From contig NZ_CP023688.1 in NCBI RefSeq assembly GCF_008704655.1, forward strand, positions 1,426,001 through 1,490,000: a stretch of DNA of 64,000 nt. The letters run 5' to 3'. Positions 10,088 through 18,054 of this stretch are shown here, in pieces. The notes below the pieces were generated by a model that made no database searches, had not been told where the DNA came from, and was given only the letters and a program-made list of their open reading frames with translations. A program made the translations under genes and the position numbers. The DNA comes from Streptomyces rimosus. Lineage in GTDB: Bacteria > Actinomycetota > Actinomycetes > Streptomycetales > Streptomycetaceae. Position 1 is the stretch's first letter; every line of letters starts with the position of its first letter.

Positions 10088-10116
10088 ATGACGGGCGGCT
10101 TCCGAGTACATAGAGT
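10088..10116 (+). promoter_or_regulatory. probable promoter of M1 aminopeptidase gene
   Basis: A -10 box TAGAGT (10111-10116), an exact match to the common Streptomyces form, lies 17 bases after ATGACG (10088-10093), which matches four of six -35 bases. The start codon is about 60 bases downstream. Confidence 0.5.
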
Positions 10117-10178
10117 CTGAGCATCTGAAGAGATGACGACCCGAACGGGCTCACCTCCCCTACACGCTGGAGGATTTC

Positions 10179-11696
10179 GTGCGTCACAGACTCATCGTTC
10201 CGGGTGCGGCCGCCCTCAGCCTGCTGCTGGCGATCCCGGCTTCCGCGGCCAGTTACACACCCGGCGCTCCGGGCGCGGGCGACACCTACTACCCCGAGAG
10301 CGGCAACGGCGGGTACGACGTCTCCCACTACGACCTGCGCCTGAAGTACCAGCCGAAGACGGACCTGCTGGAGGGCACGGCGACGCTCCTCGCCACCACC
10401 ACGCAGGACCTCAGCCGCTTCAACCTGGACTTCGGCCTGAAGGTCAGCGAGATACGCGTCAACGGCAAGAAGGCGTCCTTCGCCACCTCCGGCAAGCACG
10501 AGCTGGAGGTCACCCCGGCCGCGCCGCTGCCGAAGGGCAAGCAGATCAGCGTCGTCGTGCGCTACGCGGGCAAGCCGTCCGAGCTGAAGATCGACGGTGC
10601 CTCCAACTGGCACCGCACGCCGGACGGCGGCGTGATCGCCCAGGAGCCGGACGCCGCCGTGTGGTGGTTCCCCAGCAACGACCACCCGACCGACAAGGCG
10701 ACGTACGACATCTCCGTCTCGGTGCCGGACGGCAACCAGGCGCTCAGCAACGGCGTCCTGCTGTCGAAGACCTCCAAGCTCGGCTGGACGCGCTACAACT
10801 GGCGCTCGGACAAGCCGCAGGCGACGTACCTGACCACGCTCGCGGTCGGCAAGTTCGACGTCACCCAGGACACCACGGCCAACGGCCTGCCGGTGATCAC
10901 CGCCGTCAGCAAGGACCTCGGCTCCTACGAGGGCTCGGCGCGCGCGAGCATCGAGCGCACCACCGAGGTCACGGAGTGGCTGGAGTCGGTCTTCGGCCCG
11001 TATCCGTTCAACTCCGTCGGCGGCTACGTCCCGAACGTCAAGGCCGGGTACGCGCTGGAGACCCAGACCCGCCCGTTCTACGGCAAGGAGGCGTTCGCCA
11101 ACGGCACCAACGTCTCCGTGGTGGTGCACGAGCTGGCGCACCAGTGGTACGGCGACAGCGTGTCCGTCAAGGACTGGAAGGACATCTGGGTCAACGAGGG
11201 CTTCGCCCGCTACAGCCAGTGGCTGTGGTCGGAGAAGGAGGGTGAGGGCACCGGTCAGGAACTGGCCGACTACGTGTACGCCCAGCACCCGGCCGACGAC
11301 CCGTTCTGGACGGTCAAGCCGGGCGACCCGGGCCCGGAGAACCAGTTCCACGGCGCGGTCTACGACCGGGGCGCGCTCGCCCTCCAGGCGCTCCGCAACG
11401 AGGTCGGCGACCAGGCCTTCTTCGGCCTCCTGAAGTCCTGGCCGACCGACAAGAAGTACGGCAACGCCTCGGTGCACGACTTCGTGACGTACGCCGAGCA
11501 CAAGACCGGCAAGCCGCTGGCCGGGCTGTTCGACACCTGGCTGTTCCAGCCGTCCAAGCCCGCTGCCGCGGCGGCCAAGAAGGCCCTCGGCGCCCGCTCG
11601 GCCGCCCCGGCCAAGGCCGTCGCCCAGCCGAAGTCCTGGAAGTCGATCCAGGCGACGAACCACGTGCACGACCACGGACACGGCCACGGCCACTGA
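10179..11696 (+). CDS. secreted M1-family aminopeptidase with His-rich tail
   Basis: A 505-residue gluzincin. A Sec signal peptide (residues 1-24, ending ASA-AS) precedes the M1 N-terminal beta domain; the zinc site HELAHQWYG starts at residue 317 with the third ligand in NEGFA 19 residues later. GTG 10179 follows GGAGG by 5 bases. The protein should cleave N-terminal residues of extracellular peptides. It is shorter than PepN-type enzymes and lacks the large C-terminal helical domain. The last 12 residues are NHVHDHGHGHGH, an unusual natural polyhistidine-like tail that could bind zinc. A strong terminator follows directly. Confidence 0.9.
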   Translation: MRHRLIVPGAAALSLLLAIPASAASYTPGAPGAGDTYYPESGNGGYDVSHYDLRLKYQPKTDLLEGTATLLATTTQDLSRFNLDFGLKVSEIRVNGKKASFATSGKHELEVTPAAPLPKGKQISVVVRYAGKPSELKIDGASNWHRTPDGGVIAQEPDAAVWWFPSNDHPTDKATYDISVSVPDGNQALSNGVLLSKTSKLGWTRYNWRSDKPQATYLTTLAVGKFDVTQDTTANGLPVITAVSKDLGSYEGSARASIERTTEVTEWLESVFGPYPFNSVGGYVPNVKAGYALETQTRPFYGKEAFANGTNVSVVVHELAHQWYGDSVSVKDWKDIWVNEGFARYSQWLWSEKEGEGTGQELADYVYAQHPADDPFWTVKPGDPGPENQFHGAVYDRGALALQALRNEVGDQAFFGLLKSWPTDKKYGNASVHDFVTYAEHKTGKPLAGLFDTWLFQPSKPAAAAAKKALGARSAAPAKAVAQPKSWKSIQATNHVHDHGHGHGH

Positions 11697-11709
11697 TCCA
11701 TGAGCCCGA

Positions 11710-11739
11710 GGGGCCCGGCGCGCCGCGCCGGGCCCCTTT
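11710..11739 (+). terminator. hairpin terminator of M1 peptidase gene
   Basis: An 11-bp perfect stem GGGGCCCGGCG/CGCCGGGCCCC with a 5-base loop is followed by TTT, 13 bases after the stop codon. Confidence 0.85.
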
Positions 11740-11758
11740 CGTCCGTGCTCGGCCCCCC

Positions 11759-12181
11759 CTAACCGGCCTTTTCCAGCTTCCAGTAGGCGAATTCCTTGCC
11801 CAGGTTCGGGAGAATGCTGGCGAAGGCATAGAGCCAGCCCTTGCTGCCGGTGCCATACACCAGATAGTTCTCGTACGACTTGAACAGGGCGCCCTGGCCG
11901 CCGGATTCCGGCACCCACACGTGCGCGTCGCCTTCCTGGACCAGCTTCACACCATTCCCGACGGCCTGCAGATAGCTGTATCCGCCCCAGTTGCTCGACG
12001 TCATCTCGATGGTGAAGCCCGCGCCCTTGGCGTGGAAGACCACCGGATAACCCTTGTTGCCGCGGTCGTTCGCGAGCAGGCAGTAGTCCCAGTTCATATA
12101 GGGTTCCCGGCTGATGCCCCGGTCGCTGCCGTCGTTGAGCACCATGTGGTAGCGGATCTCAGGGGTGATGTCGACCGCCAT
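11759..12181 (-). CDS. hypothetical small protein, aromatic-rich
   Basis: A 140-residue protein that I do not recognise. The ATG at 12181 is preceded by AAAGGGGG at a good distance. There is no signal peptide and no membrane helix. It is less arginine-rich than its neighbours and has many Tyr, Trp, Asn and Gly residues (NWDYC, NWGGYSY, KSYENYLVYG), suggesting an all-beta fold of lectin, crystallin or aegerolysin type, but no motif is decisive. It is divergent from the secreted sphingomyelinase and could share its control region. Confidence 0.55.
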   Translation of the reverse strand: MAVDITPEIRYHMVLNDGSDRGISREPYMNWDYCLLANDRGNKGYPVVFHAKGAGFTIEMTSSNWGGYSYLQAVGNGVKLVQEGDAHVWVPESGGQGALFKSYENYLVYGTGSKGWLYAFASILPNLGKEFAYWKLEKAG

Positions 12182-12569
12182 TGCGGCCCCCTTTCCCTGC
12201 CGCGCCGTCTTCCGCGGCAGCGGCCCGTCCCTTCGGCTGACCGTGTTCATGCTTCCGGCCGCCGGGGAGCGCGTCCATGCCGTCCGGCCCGTACCGGGCA
12301 CCGTGCGGCGGCATTTCGGCCCGCGCCCTTCCGGCCACGCCGGCACCGACCGGCTGACGGGCGGCTTCCGCATGGCCGCCGTGGCCGGAACGCCCCGGTG
12401 CAGAGCGACCGAAAATATGGCGGCGGCACATGAACTTTCCCGGCATCACCCGCACCTCACGCGTCACGGCTTGTACATTCCGGCATCACGCGGAGGCTAC
12501 TCAGAAGTAAGTACGCCTGATTCACTGTGCGGCGGTCCGCCACTCCACCCCATTCGACCGGGAGATTCC
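12182..12569. other. 388-bp divergent intergenic region
   Basis: This stretch separates the small unknown from the sphingomyelinase gene. A TTGTAC hexamer (12471-12476) followed by CTACTC-like bases about 18 further on could drive the sphingomyelinase, but no clean promoter or operator can be defended. Open frames here look like chance. Confidence 0.4.
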
Positions 12570-13574
12570 ATGCCGCACCGCAGCCCCCGCCGCCGTCACC
12601 GAGCCGCGACCGGCGCGACGCTGGCCGCCGTACTGGCCGCGACGACGCTCGCCGCCACGGTCCCCGCGGCGTCGGCCGCTCCGGCCCCGGCCGCCGCGCC
12701 CGCGGTGAAAGTCCTCTCGTACAACGTCTTTCTCATGAGCAAGAACCTCTACCCGAACTGGGGGCAGGACCACCGGGCCAAGGCCATACCCGCCGCGGAC
12801 TTCTTCCGCGGTCAGGACGTCGTCGTGCTCCAGGAAGCCTTCGACAATTCCTCGTCCGACGCGCTCAAGTCGGCCGCCGCGGCTCAGTATCCGTATCAGA
12901 CGCCGGTCGTCGGGCGTTCGAAGAACGGCTGGGACGCCACGGGCGGCGCGTATTCCGCCGCCACTCCTGAGGACGGCGGTGTCACCGTGCTCAGTAAATG
13001 GCCGGTGACCCGCAAGGAGCAGTACGTCTTCAAGGACGCGTGTGGCTCCGATCAATGGTCAAACAAGGGCTTCGCCTATGTGGTGCTGAATGTACGCGGC
13101 GCCAAGGTGCACGTGGTCGGCACGCACGCCCAGTCCACCGACCCGGGCTGCAAGGCGGGCGAAGCGGCGGCGGTACGGGCGAAGCAGTTCAGGGAAATCG
13201 GCGCTTTCCTGGACGCGAAGAGGATTCCGGCCGACGAAGAGGTGATGGTCGCCGGGGACCTGAACGTCGACTCGCGCAGCGCCGAATTCGCGTCCCTGCT
13301 CACCGACGCCGGCCTGGTGGCGGCCGACGCGCGCACGGGCCACCCGTACTCCTTCGACACCCGGGAGAATTCCGTGGCGAAATACCGCTACCCGGACGAC
13401 CCGCGCGAGGACCTGGACCATATCCTGCACCGCCGCGGCCACGCCCGGCCCAGCGGCTGGCGCAACGAGGTCGTCAAGGAGCGGTCCGCGCCCTGGACCG
13501 TGTCGAGTTGGGGCACGGACTACACCTACACCAACCTCTCGGACCACTACCCCGTGGTGGGTTTCGCCGGATGA
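12570..13574 (+). CDS. secreted neutral sphingomyelinase C / EEP-fold phosphodiesterase
   Basis: A 334-residue exported enzyme of the endonuclease/exonuclease/phosphatase superfamily, closest to bacterial sphingomyelin phosphodiesterase. A signal peptide (about 1-37) precedes the domain. Catalytic landmarks are LSYNVF, the metal ligand E89 in LQEAF, GTHAQS, GDLNVD, LDHIL, and the general base H326 in SDHYPVVG. It hydrolyses sphingomyelin to ceramide and phosphocholine, or a related phosphodiester. ATG 12570 has GGGAG upstream. Streptomyces soils isolates secrete such enzymes for phospholipid use. Convergent with the response regulator gene across a hairpin. Confidence 0.87.
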   Translation: MPHRSPRRRHRAATGATLAAVLAATTLAATVPAASAAPAPAAAPAVKVLSYNVFLMSKNLYPNWGQDHRAKAIPAADFFRGQDVVVLQEAFDNSSSDALKSAAAAQYPYQTPVVGRSKNGWDATGGAYSAATPEDGGVTVLSKWPVTRKEQYVFKDACGSDQWSNKGFAYVVLNVRGAKVHVVGTHAQSTDPGCKAGEAAAVRAKQFREIGAFLDAKRIPADEEVMVAGDLNVDSRSAEFASLLTDAGLVAADARTGHPYSFDTRENSVAKYRYPDDPREDLDHILHRRGHARPSGWRNEVVKERSAPWTVSSWGTDYTYTNLSDHYPVVGFAG

Positions 13575-13578
13575 CCGT

Positions 13579-13603
13579 CCGGGCGGCGTACCGGGCCGCC
13601 CGG
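13579..13603. terminator. bidirectional hairpin terminator
   Basis: Stem CCGGGCGGC/GCCGCCCGG (9 bp) with a 7-base loop fills the gap between the convergent sphingomyelinase and response-regulator genes. Confidence 0.7.
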
Positions 13604-14254
13604 TCAGCGCTTGAGGTAGGCCAGAACGGCCAGCACTCTGCGGTTGTCGTCCGCCGACGGGCTGATTTGGAGCTTGCCGAAGATGCTCGCGGTGTGTTTG
13701 GCGACCGCGCTCTCGCTGATGTGCAGGCCGACGGCGACGGCGGCGTTGGACCGGCCCTCGGCCATCAGCTCCAGCACCTCCCGCTCGCGCCGGGTCAGCT
13801 CGCCGATCATGCCGCGGGCGTCGCTGCGCGACAGCAGCTTGGAGATGACCTGGGGGTCCATCACCGTGCCGCCGGCCGCCACCCGGCGGACCGCGTCGAT
13901 GAACTGCTCGGTGTTGGTGACCCGGTCCTTGAGGAGGTAGCCGATAGCGCCCTCGCCGCCGGCCAGCAGTTCGTTCGCGTAGAGCTGCTCGACGTACTGG
14001 GAGAGGACGAGGATCGGCAGGCCGGGCCGCCGTCGCCGGGCTTCGAGGGCCGCCTGGAGTCCCTCGTCGCTGAAGGTCGGCGGCAGCCGTACGTCGACCA
14101 CGGCGACATCCGGTCCCGGGCCGTCCTCGTCGAGGAGCTCGCGCAGCAGGGCGGGGCCGTTGTCCACCGCGACGACCTCGCAGCCGTGCTCCTTGAGCGT
14201 CCGTATCAGCCAGTCTCTCAGTATGAAGAGGTCTTCGGCGAGGACAACGCGCAC
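13604..14254 (-). CDS. NarL/LuxR-family response regulator
   Basis: A 216-residue two-component regulator. The receiver domain (about 1-120) has the acidic pair ED near residue 7, the phospho-acceptor D54 in VVDVRLPP and a lysine in YLLKDRV. The C-terminal LuxR-type helix-turn-helix (about 152-194) contains LTRREREVLELMAEG and the recognition helix ESAVAKHTASI. Its start codon lies 37 bases inside the upstream kinase gene, so translation is coupled. It is the last gene of a CPBP protease-kinase-regulator operon. Target genes are unknown; the associated membrane protease suggests an envelope-related response. Confidence 0.92.
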   Translation of the reverse strand: MRVVLAEDLFILRDWLIRTLKEHGCEVVAVDNGPALLRELLDEDGPGPDVAVVDVRLPPTFSDEGLQAALEARRRRPGLPILVLSQYVEQLYANELLAGGEGAIGYLLKDRVTNTEQFIDAVRRVAAGGTVMDPQVISKLLSRSDARGMIGELTRREREVLELMAEGRSNAAVAVGLHISESAVAKHTASIFGKLQISPSADDNRRVLAVLAYLKR

Positions 14255-15492
14255 GGAATCTCCAACGTCACGGTGGTCGGCCCGCCCTGCGGACTGTGCA
14301 GGGCGAGTGTGCCGTCGAAGGTATCCAATCGCTGTCGCACACCGGTCAGCCCGGTCCCCCGTGCGGGGTCCGCGCCGCCCCGGCCGTCGTCCGTGACGGT
14401 CATCCGCAGCAGGCCGCTCCCATGGGTCAGGACGATGACGACCTCACGGGCCCCGGAGTGCTTCGCCGCGTTCGTCAGCGCCTCGCCCACCGCGAAGTAC
14501 GCGGCGGACGCGACCGGTGCCGGGAGGTGGCGCGGGAGCCGGCTCTCGACGCGCACGTCGAGGAAGCAGTCGAAGGCCAGTGCCCGGACGGCGTCGCCGA
14601 GGCCCCGGTCGGCGAGGACCGGCGGGTGGATGCCGTGCACCAGGTCGCGCAGGTCCTGCAACGCCCCCTCGGACGTACGGCGGACGTCCAGCAGGAGTTC
14701 GCGCGCCCTCGCCGGGTCCGTCTCCAGCACACGCGTGGCGCGGTTCAGCGTCATCCCCAGGGCGACCAGCCGGGCCTGCGCCCCGTCGTGCAGATCTCGC
14801 TCGATGCGCCGGAGTTCGGCGGCCTGGGTGTCCAGGGCCCGGGCCCGGGTGTCGGTGAGCCGCTCGATCCGCCGGGCCAGCCGGACGCCGCGCGTTACGG
14901 AGAGCAGCGGCCGGCTCACCCGGGTGCGCAGCCGCAGCATGGCGGGGGCGGCGAGCAGTCCGGCGGCCATGAAGGCCAGGCCCAGGACCAGCGCCGCGAG
15001 CATGGCCGCAGTGCTGCGTACGGGGACGAACGCGTACCAGTTGCCGTCGTCGATGAGCCGCCACACGAACGGCTGCACCAGCGCGCCGAACGCCCCGTAC
15101 CCGATCAGCGCGAGCGGGACGGCGACGAGCAGCCCGCCGGCCACCGGCTCCAGCCAGGCCCAGGCCAGGTCGCGACAGAACCCCTCGTCGGCGATGATCG
15201 CGCCCGATCTCCTGCGGGCGTTGAGGCTGCGGTCCGCGGGCAGGGGCGGCGGCGGAGCGATCCGGACGCCCGTCCACCGTTCGGCGCGGGAGCGGGCGCG
15301 GTCGGAGAGGACGCGCAGGGCCCGGGCGGCGGGCGGCAGCAGCCGGAACCCCACGCCCACCGGCATCAGCAGCAGGGCGAGGACCGCCAGGGAGCCCACC
15401 GCCGACACGGCGATGGCGTCGAGGCTCGCCAACTGGCAGCGGGCGACGGCGACAGCGGCGCGGGAGGCGAACGTACGTGGTCTAGCGAACAT
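14218..15492 (-). CDS. sensor histidine kinase (HisKA_3, NarL-type partner)
   Basis: A 424-residue membrane kinase with four or more hydrophobic segments (about residues 25-50, 115-140, 160-185). The dimerisation/phosphotransfer helix is RRIERDLHDGAQARL with H235, followed by the ATP-binding domain (GEALTNAAKHSG N-box, DDGRGG G1 box, GTGLTGVRQRL G2 box). It should autophosphorylate and pass phosphate to the regulator whose gene overlaps its 3-prime end by 37 bases. Its ATG overlaps the end of the upstream CPBP protease gene by 11 bases, so all three are translationally linked. The sensed signal is unknown; there is no large extracellular sensor domain. Confidence 0.92.
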   Translation of the reverse strand: MFARPRTFASRAAVAVARCQLASLDAIAVSAVGSLAVLALLLMPVGVGFRLLPPAARALRVLSDRARSRAERWTGVRIAPPPPLPADRSLNARRRSGAIIADEGFCRDLAWAWLEPVAGGLLVAVPLALIGYGAFGALVQPFVWRLIDDGNWYAFVPVRSTAAMLAALVLGLAFMAAGLLAAPAMLRLRTRVSRPLLSVTRGVRLARRIERLTDTRARALDTQAAELRRIERDLHDGAQARLVALGMTLNRATRVLETDPARARELLLDVRRTSEGALQDLRDLVHGIHPPVLADRGLGDAVRALAFDCFLDVRVESRLPRHLPAPVASAAYFAVGEALTNAAKHSGAREVVIVLTHGSGLLRMTVTDDGRGGADPARGTGLTGVRQRLDTFDGTLALHSPQGGPTTVTLEIPCALSSPKTSSY

Positions 15493-16324
15493 CGTCCATG
15501 ATCGGGAAGATCCTGGCCCGCGTGTGTGCGCGCGCCGGGGCCTGTGTCCTTGCCTGTGCCTGTGCCGGTGCCGGTACCGACGCCGACCGTGCCGCCCTGC
15601 CGACGCCCCACCACGTCCACAGCCCCGCCGCGACCACGCACGACGCGCCGAACAGCGCCATGGGCAGCACCGCGCCGGACTCCTCGTCCATGAACAACAG
15701 CAGGCCCAGGTTGATCAGGGCGTGGAAGCCTCCCGCGAGCGGCAGCCTGGCGGCCCGCACCCCTTCGAGAGCCCACCCCAGTACGACCGACATGGACACG
15801 GCCATCGTGAGGAACGCCGCCGCGTACAGCGGGTGCTTGGCGAAGATCTGGATGTGCCAGGCGCCCCACACCACGCCCACCACGACCGAGGTCGTGAGCG
15901 GGCCGAAACGGGTGCGCAGCAGCGGCTGGAGGAAGCAGCGCCACCCGATCTCCTCGCCGCACGCGCCGATCAGCTGCGCCACGGCGATCAGCGCGAACGG
16001 GGCCTGCGGCGGGGTGAACCGGGGGTCCCCGGTGAGCGCCGCGTACGTACCGACGCTCAGCGCGATGACCAGGGGCGCGGTGACGAGCAGGAGCACTCCG
16101 CGGCCGCTGCGGCCCGGCCCGGTGCCGGCGAGCACTTCCCGTACCCGTGACGGCCACAGCAGCGCGGCCAGCCCCACTCCGAGTGCGGGCCCGAACTGGG
16201 TCAGCTGGATGATCTCGGCGGGTATCCCGGTCGCGGGCTGGACCGCGCCGAGCGCTCCGGCCGCGACGAAGGCGACGGTGAGGAACAAGGCCATCGTCTT
16301 GTTGTCAGCAGGTTTCCTTGGCAT
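15482..16324 (-). CDS. CPBP/Abi-family intramembrane glutamic protease
   Basis: A 280-residue polytopic membrane protein of the CAAX-protease/bacteriocin-processing family. Motif 1 is EEIGWR (E124, E125, R129), motif 2 includes H157 in WGAWHIQ, and HALINLG near the C-terminus supplies motif 3. These residues form the intramembrane active site. About eight hydrophobic segments are visible. The C-terminal tail is rich in Ala, Arg, Gln and Thr. ATG 16324 is the most conservative start; ATG 16360 is possible and neither has a clear ribosome site. The 11-base overlap with the histidine kinase gene suggests the protease acts with, or is controlled by, this two-component system. Confidence 0.85.
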   Translation of the reverse strand: MPRKPADNKTMALFLTVAFVAAGALGAVQPATGIPAEIIQLTQFGPALGVGLAALLWPSRVREVLAGTGPGRSGRGVLLLVTAPLVIALSVGTYAALTGDPRFTPPQAPFALIAVAQLIGACGEEIGWRCFLQPLLRTRFGPLTTSVVVGVVWGAWHIQIFAKHPLYAAAFLTMAVSMSVVLGWALEGVRAARLPLAGGFHALINLGLLLFMDEESGAVLPMALFGASCVVAAGLWTWWGVGRAARSASVPAPAQAQARTQAPARAHTRARIFPIMDDVR

Positions 16325-16464
16325 GGCATCGACGATGCCGTCCGGCGGGCCCGCTGCCATTGCGTCTGGATGCCGGGCCGGGGTGTATCCAGGTACACCC
16401 CCTGGGGAAGCGGCCGGCCGGGCACGGGGCGGTGTGCGCACGCGAGTTGCGGCCCGGCGGCCGT

Positions 16465-16493
16465 TTGCCTCCTGGACACAGTGGGTCCAGGAT
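16465..16493 (+). promoter_or_regulatory. promoter of MFS gene, probably leaderless
   Basis: TTGCCT (16465-16470) and CAGGAT (16488-16493) are separated by 17 bases. The GTG start codon at 16500 lies 6 bases after the -10 box, where transcription would begin, so the message is probably leaderless; no ribosome site is present. An operator palindrome fills the spacer. Confidence 0.6.
16471..16491. promoter_or_regulatory. 7-bp perfect inverted-repeat operator between -35 and -10
   Basis: CCTGGAC and GTCCAGG are perfect inverted arms around a 7-base centre (ACAGTGG). The site occupies the promoter spacer, the position expected for a repressor that blocks RNA polymerase. The regulator is not encoded next to it and cannot be named. 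Confidence 0.65.
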
Positions 16494-16499
16494 GCTGGC

Positions 16500-17978
16500 G
16501 TGACCGAGTTAACCGCTGATCAACGGGCCGCCGCCGCACGGCCCGCCCCCACACCCTCCCACCCCGCTGCCATGCTCGCCGTCCTGCTGTCCGCGTGGTT
16601 CATGGCGCAGTTCGACTTCTTCGTGGTCAATGTCGCCGCCCCCTCGCTCGAACACGACCTGCACACCGGACCCGCCGCGCTGGAGCTGATCGTCGGCGGC
16701 TACGCCTTCGCGTACGCCAGCGGCATGATCACCGGTGGCCGGCTGGGCGATCTGTTCGGCCACCGGCGCACGTTCGTCGCGGGCCTGGCCGCCTTCGCCG
16801 TCACCTCGCTGCTGTGCGGCATCGCGGTCAGCCCGGGCCAGCTGGTGGGCGCCCGGCTGCTGCAGGGCTTCGCCGGGGCGGTGATGGTGCCGCAGGTGCT
16901 CGCCACGATCACCGCCACGTTCCCGGCACACGCCCGGGGCCGGGCGATGGCCTGGTACGGCGTCGCCGGCGGCTCGGCGTCGGTCGCCGGCCAGGTGCTG
17001 GGCGGGCTGCTGCTGGACGCCGACGTACTGGGACTGGGCTGGCGGATCCTGTTCCTGGTCAACGTGCCGATCGGCGTGGCCGCCGCGGTGCTGGCGATGC
17101 GGTTCCTGCCCGCGGTGCGCCCCGCCCGCCGGGCCCGGCTGGACCTCCTCGGCGCGAGCGGCGTGGCGCTGGCGCTCGGGCTGGTCCTGGTCCCGCTCGC
17201 GATGGGCCGGACCGCCGGCTGGCCGGTCTGGACGTGGCTGTGCCTGGCCGCCGCCGTGCCGGTGGGCGCGGCGACCGTGTACTGGCAGCGGACGCTGACC
17301 GCACGCGGCGGCGACCCGGTCGTCGACCTGACCCTGTTCCGCGAGGGGTCCTACCTGGCCGGCGTGGTGGCCCAGGCCGCTTTCATGGCGTACTGGGCGA
17401 GCCTGATGTTCACCCTGACGCTGCTGCTCCAGGGCGGTTTCGGGCTGGGGCCCTTCGAGGCGGGGCTCGCCTTCGCGCCGACCGGCGTCTGCTTCGCGGG
17501 CAGCTCGCTGCTCAGCCGTCCGCTGGTGCAGCGCTACGGCCTGCGCATCCTGCAACTGGGCAGCGTCGTCACGGTGACCGGCCTGGCGGCGCTCACCCTC
17601 GTCCTCGCCCTCCGGCCGGACCACGGGGCGCTGCCCTGGGTGATCCTCACCATGGCGGTGGCCGGGGTGGGCAACGGGCTCACGTTCCCGCAGCTGATCG
17701 GCGCCTCCCTGGTACGGGTACCGGCGCGGCGGGCGGGCACCGGCGCCGGGGTGCTCACCACCGCCCAGCAGTTCGGCGGCGCCGCCGGTGTGGCGGTCAT
17801 CGGCGCGGCGTTCTTCGCCCTGGCCGGTCCCTCGCCGGACACCGCCGACCACGCCCGCGCCGCCATGTGGACCACCCTGGTCTCGGTCGCCCTGACCTGC
17901 GTGGTCACCGTGCTGACCATCGTCCTCCGGCGCGCGGCCGACCGCGCCGCGCGGGCGGAGAAGGCGGCGGGCGGCTGA
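16500..17978 (+). CDS. MFS drug-exporter (DHA2/EmrB-like)
   Basis: A 492-residue major-facilitator protein with 14 hydrophobic segments, the DHA2 layout. Motif A is GGRLGDLFGHRRTF after helix 2 and the antiporter motif C-like stretch VAGQVLGGLLL follows in helix 5. It should export a toxic small molecule by proton antiport. GTG 16500 starts 6 bases after the -10 box, implying leaderless translation; ATG 16572 is the alternative. It is divergent from the CPBP protease operon and followed by a very strong terminator. Substrate unknown. Confidence 0.85.
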   Translation: MTELTADQRAAAARPAPTPSHPAAMLAVLLSAWFMAQFDFFVVNVAAPSLEHDLHTGPAALELIVGGYAFAYASGMITGGRLGDLFGHRRTFVAGLAAFAVTSLLCGIAVSPGQLVGARLLQGFAGAVMVPQVLATITATFPAHARGRAMAWYGVAGGSASVAGQVLGGLLLDADVLGLGWRILFLVNVPIGVAAAVLAMRFLPAVRPARRARLDLLGASGVALALGLVLVPLAMGRTAGWPVWTWLCLAAAVPVGAATVYWQRTLTARGGDPVVDLTLFREGSYLAGVVAQAAFMAYWASLMFTLTLLLQGGFGLGPFEAGLAFAPTGVCFAGSSLLSRPLVQRYGLRILQLGSVVTVTGLAALTLVLALRPDHGALPWVILTMAVAGVGNGLTFPQLIGASLVRVPARRAGTGAGVLTTAQQFGGAAGVAVIGAAFFALAGPSPDTADHARAAMWTTLVSVALTCVVTVLTIVLRRAADRAARAEKAAGG

Positions 17979-17997
17979 GCCTCGCGTACGTACGGCG

Positions 17998-18032
17998 AAG
18001 GGCGGCCGCGTGAGGTCCACGCGGCCGCCCTT
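17998..18032. terminator. strong bidirectional terminator
   Basis: A 15-bp perfect stem (left arm AAGGGCGGCCGCGTG) with a 5-base loop AGGTC lies between convergent MFS and permease genes, with TTT after the right arm on the plus strand. Confidence 0.85.
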
Positions 18033-18054
18033 TCCCGTGGGCACGGTTCGGTGA

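Noticed and set aside
15498..16499. N-terminal extension of the MFS protein by 334 codons
   Set aside because: It runs antisense to the CPBP protease gene and has no MFS-like sequence; the promoter and GTG 16500 give a normal protein.
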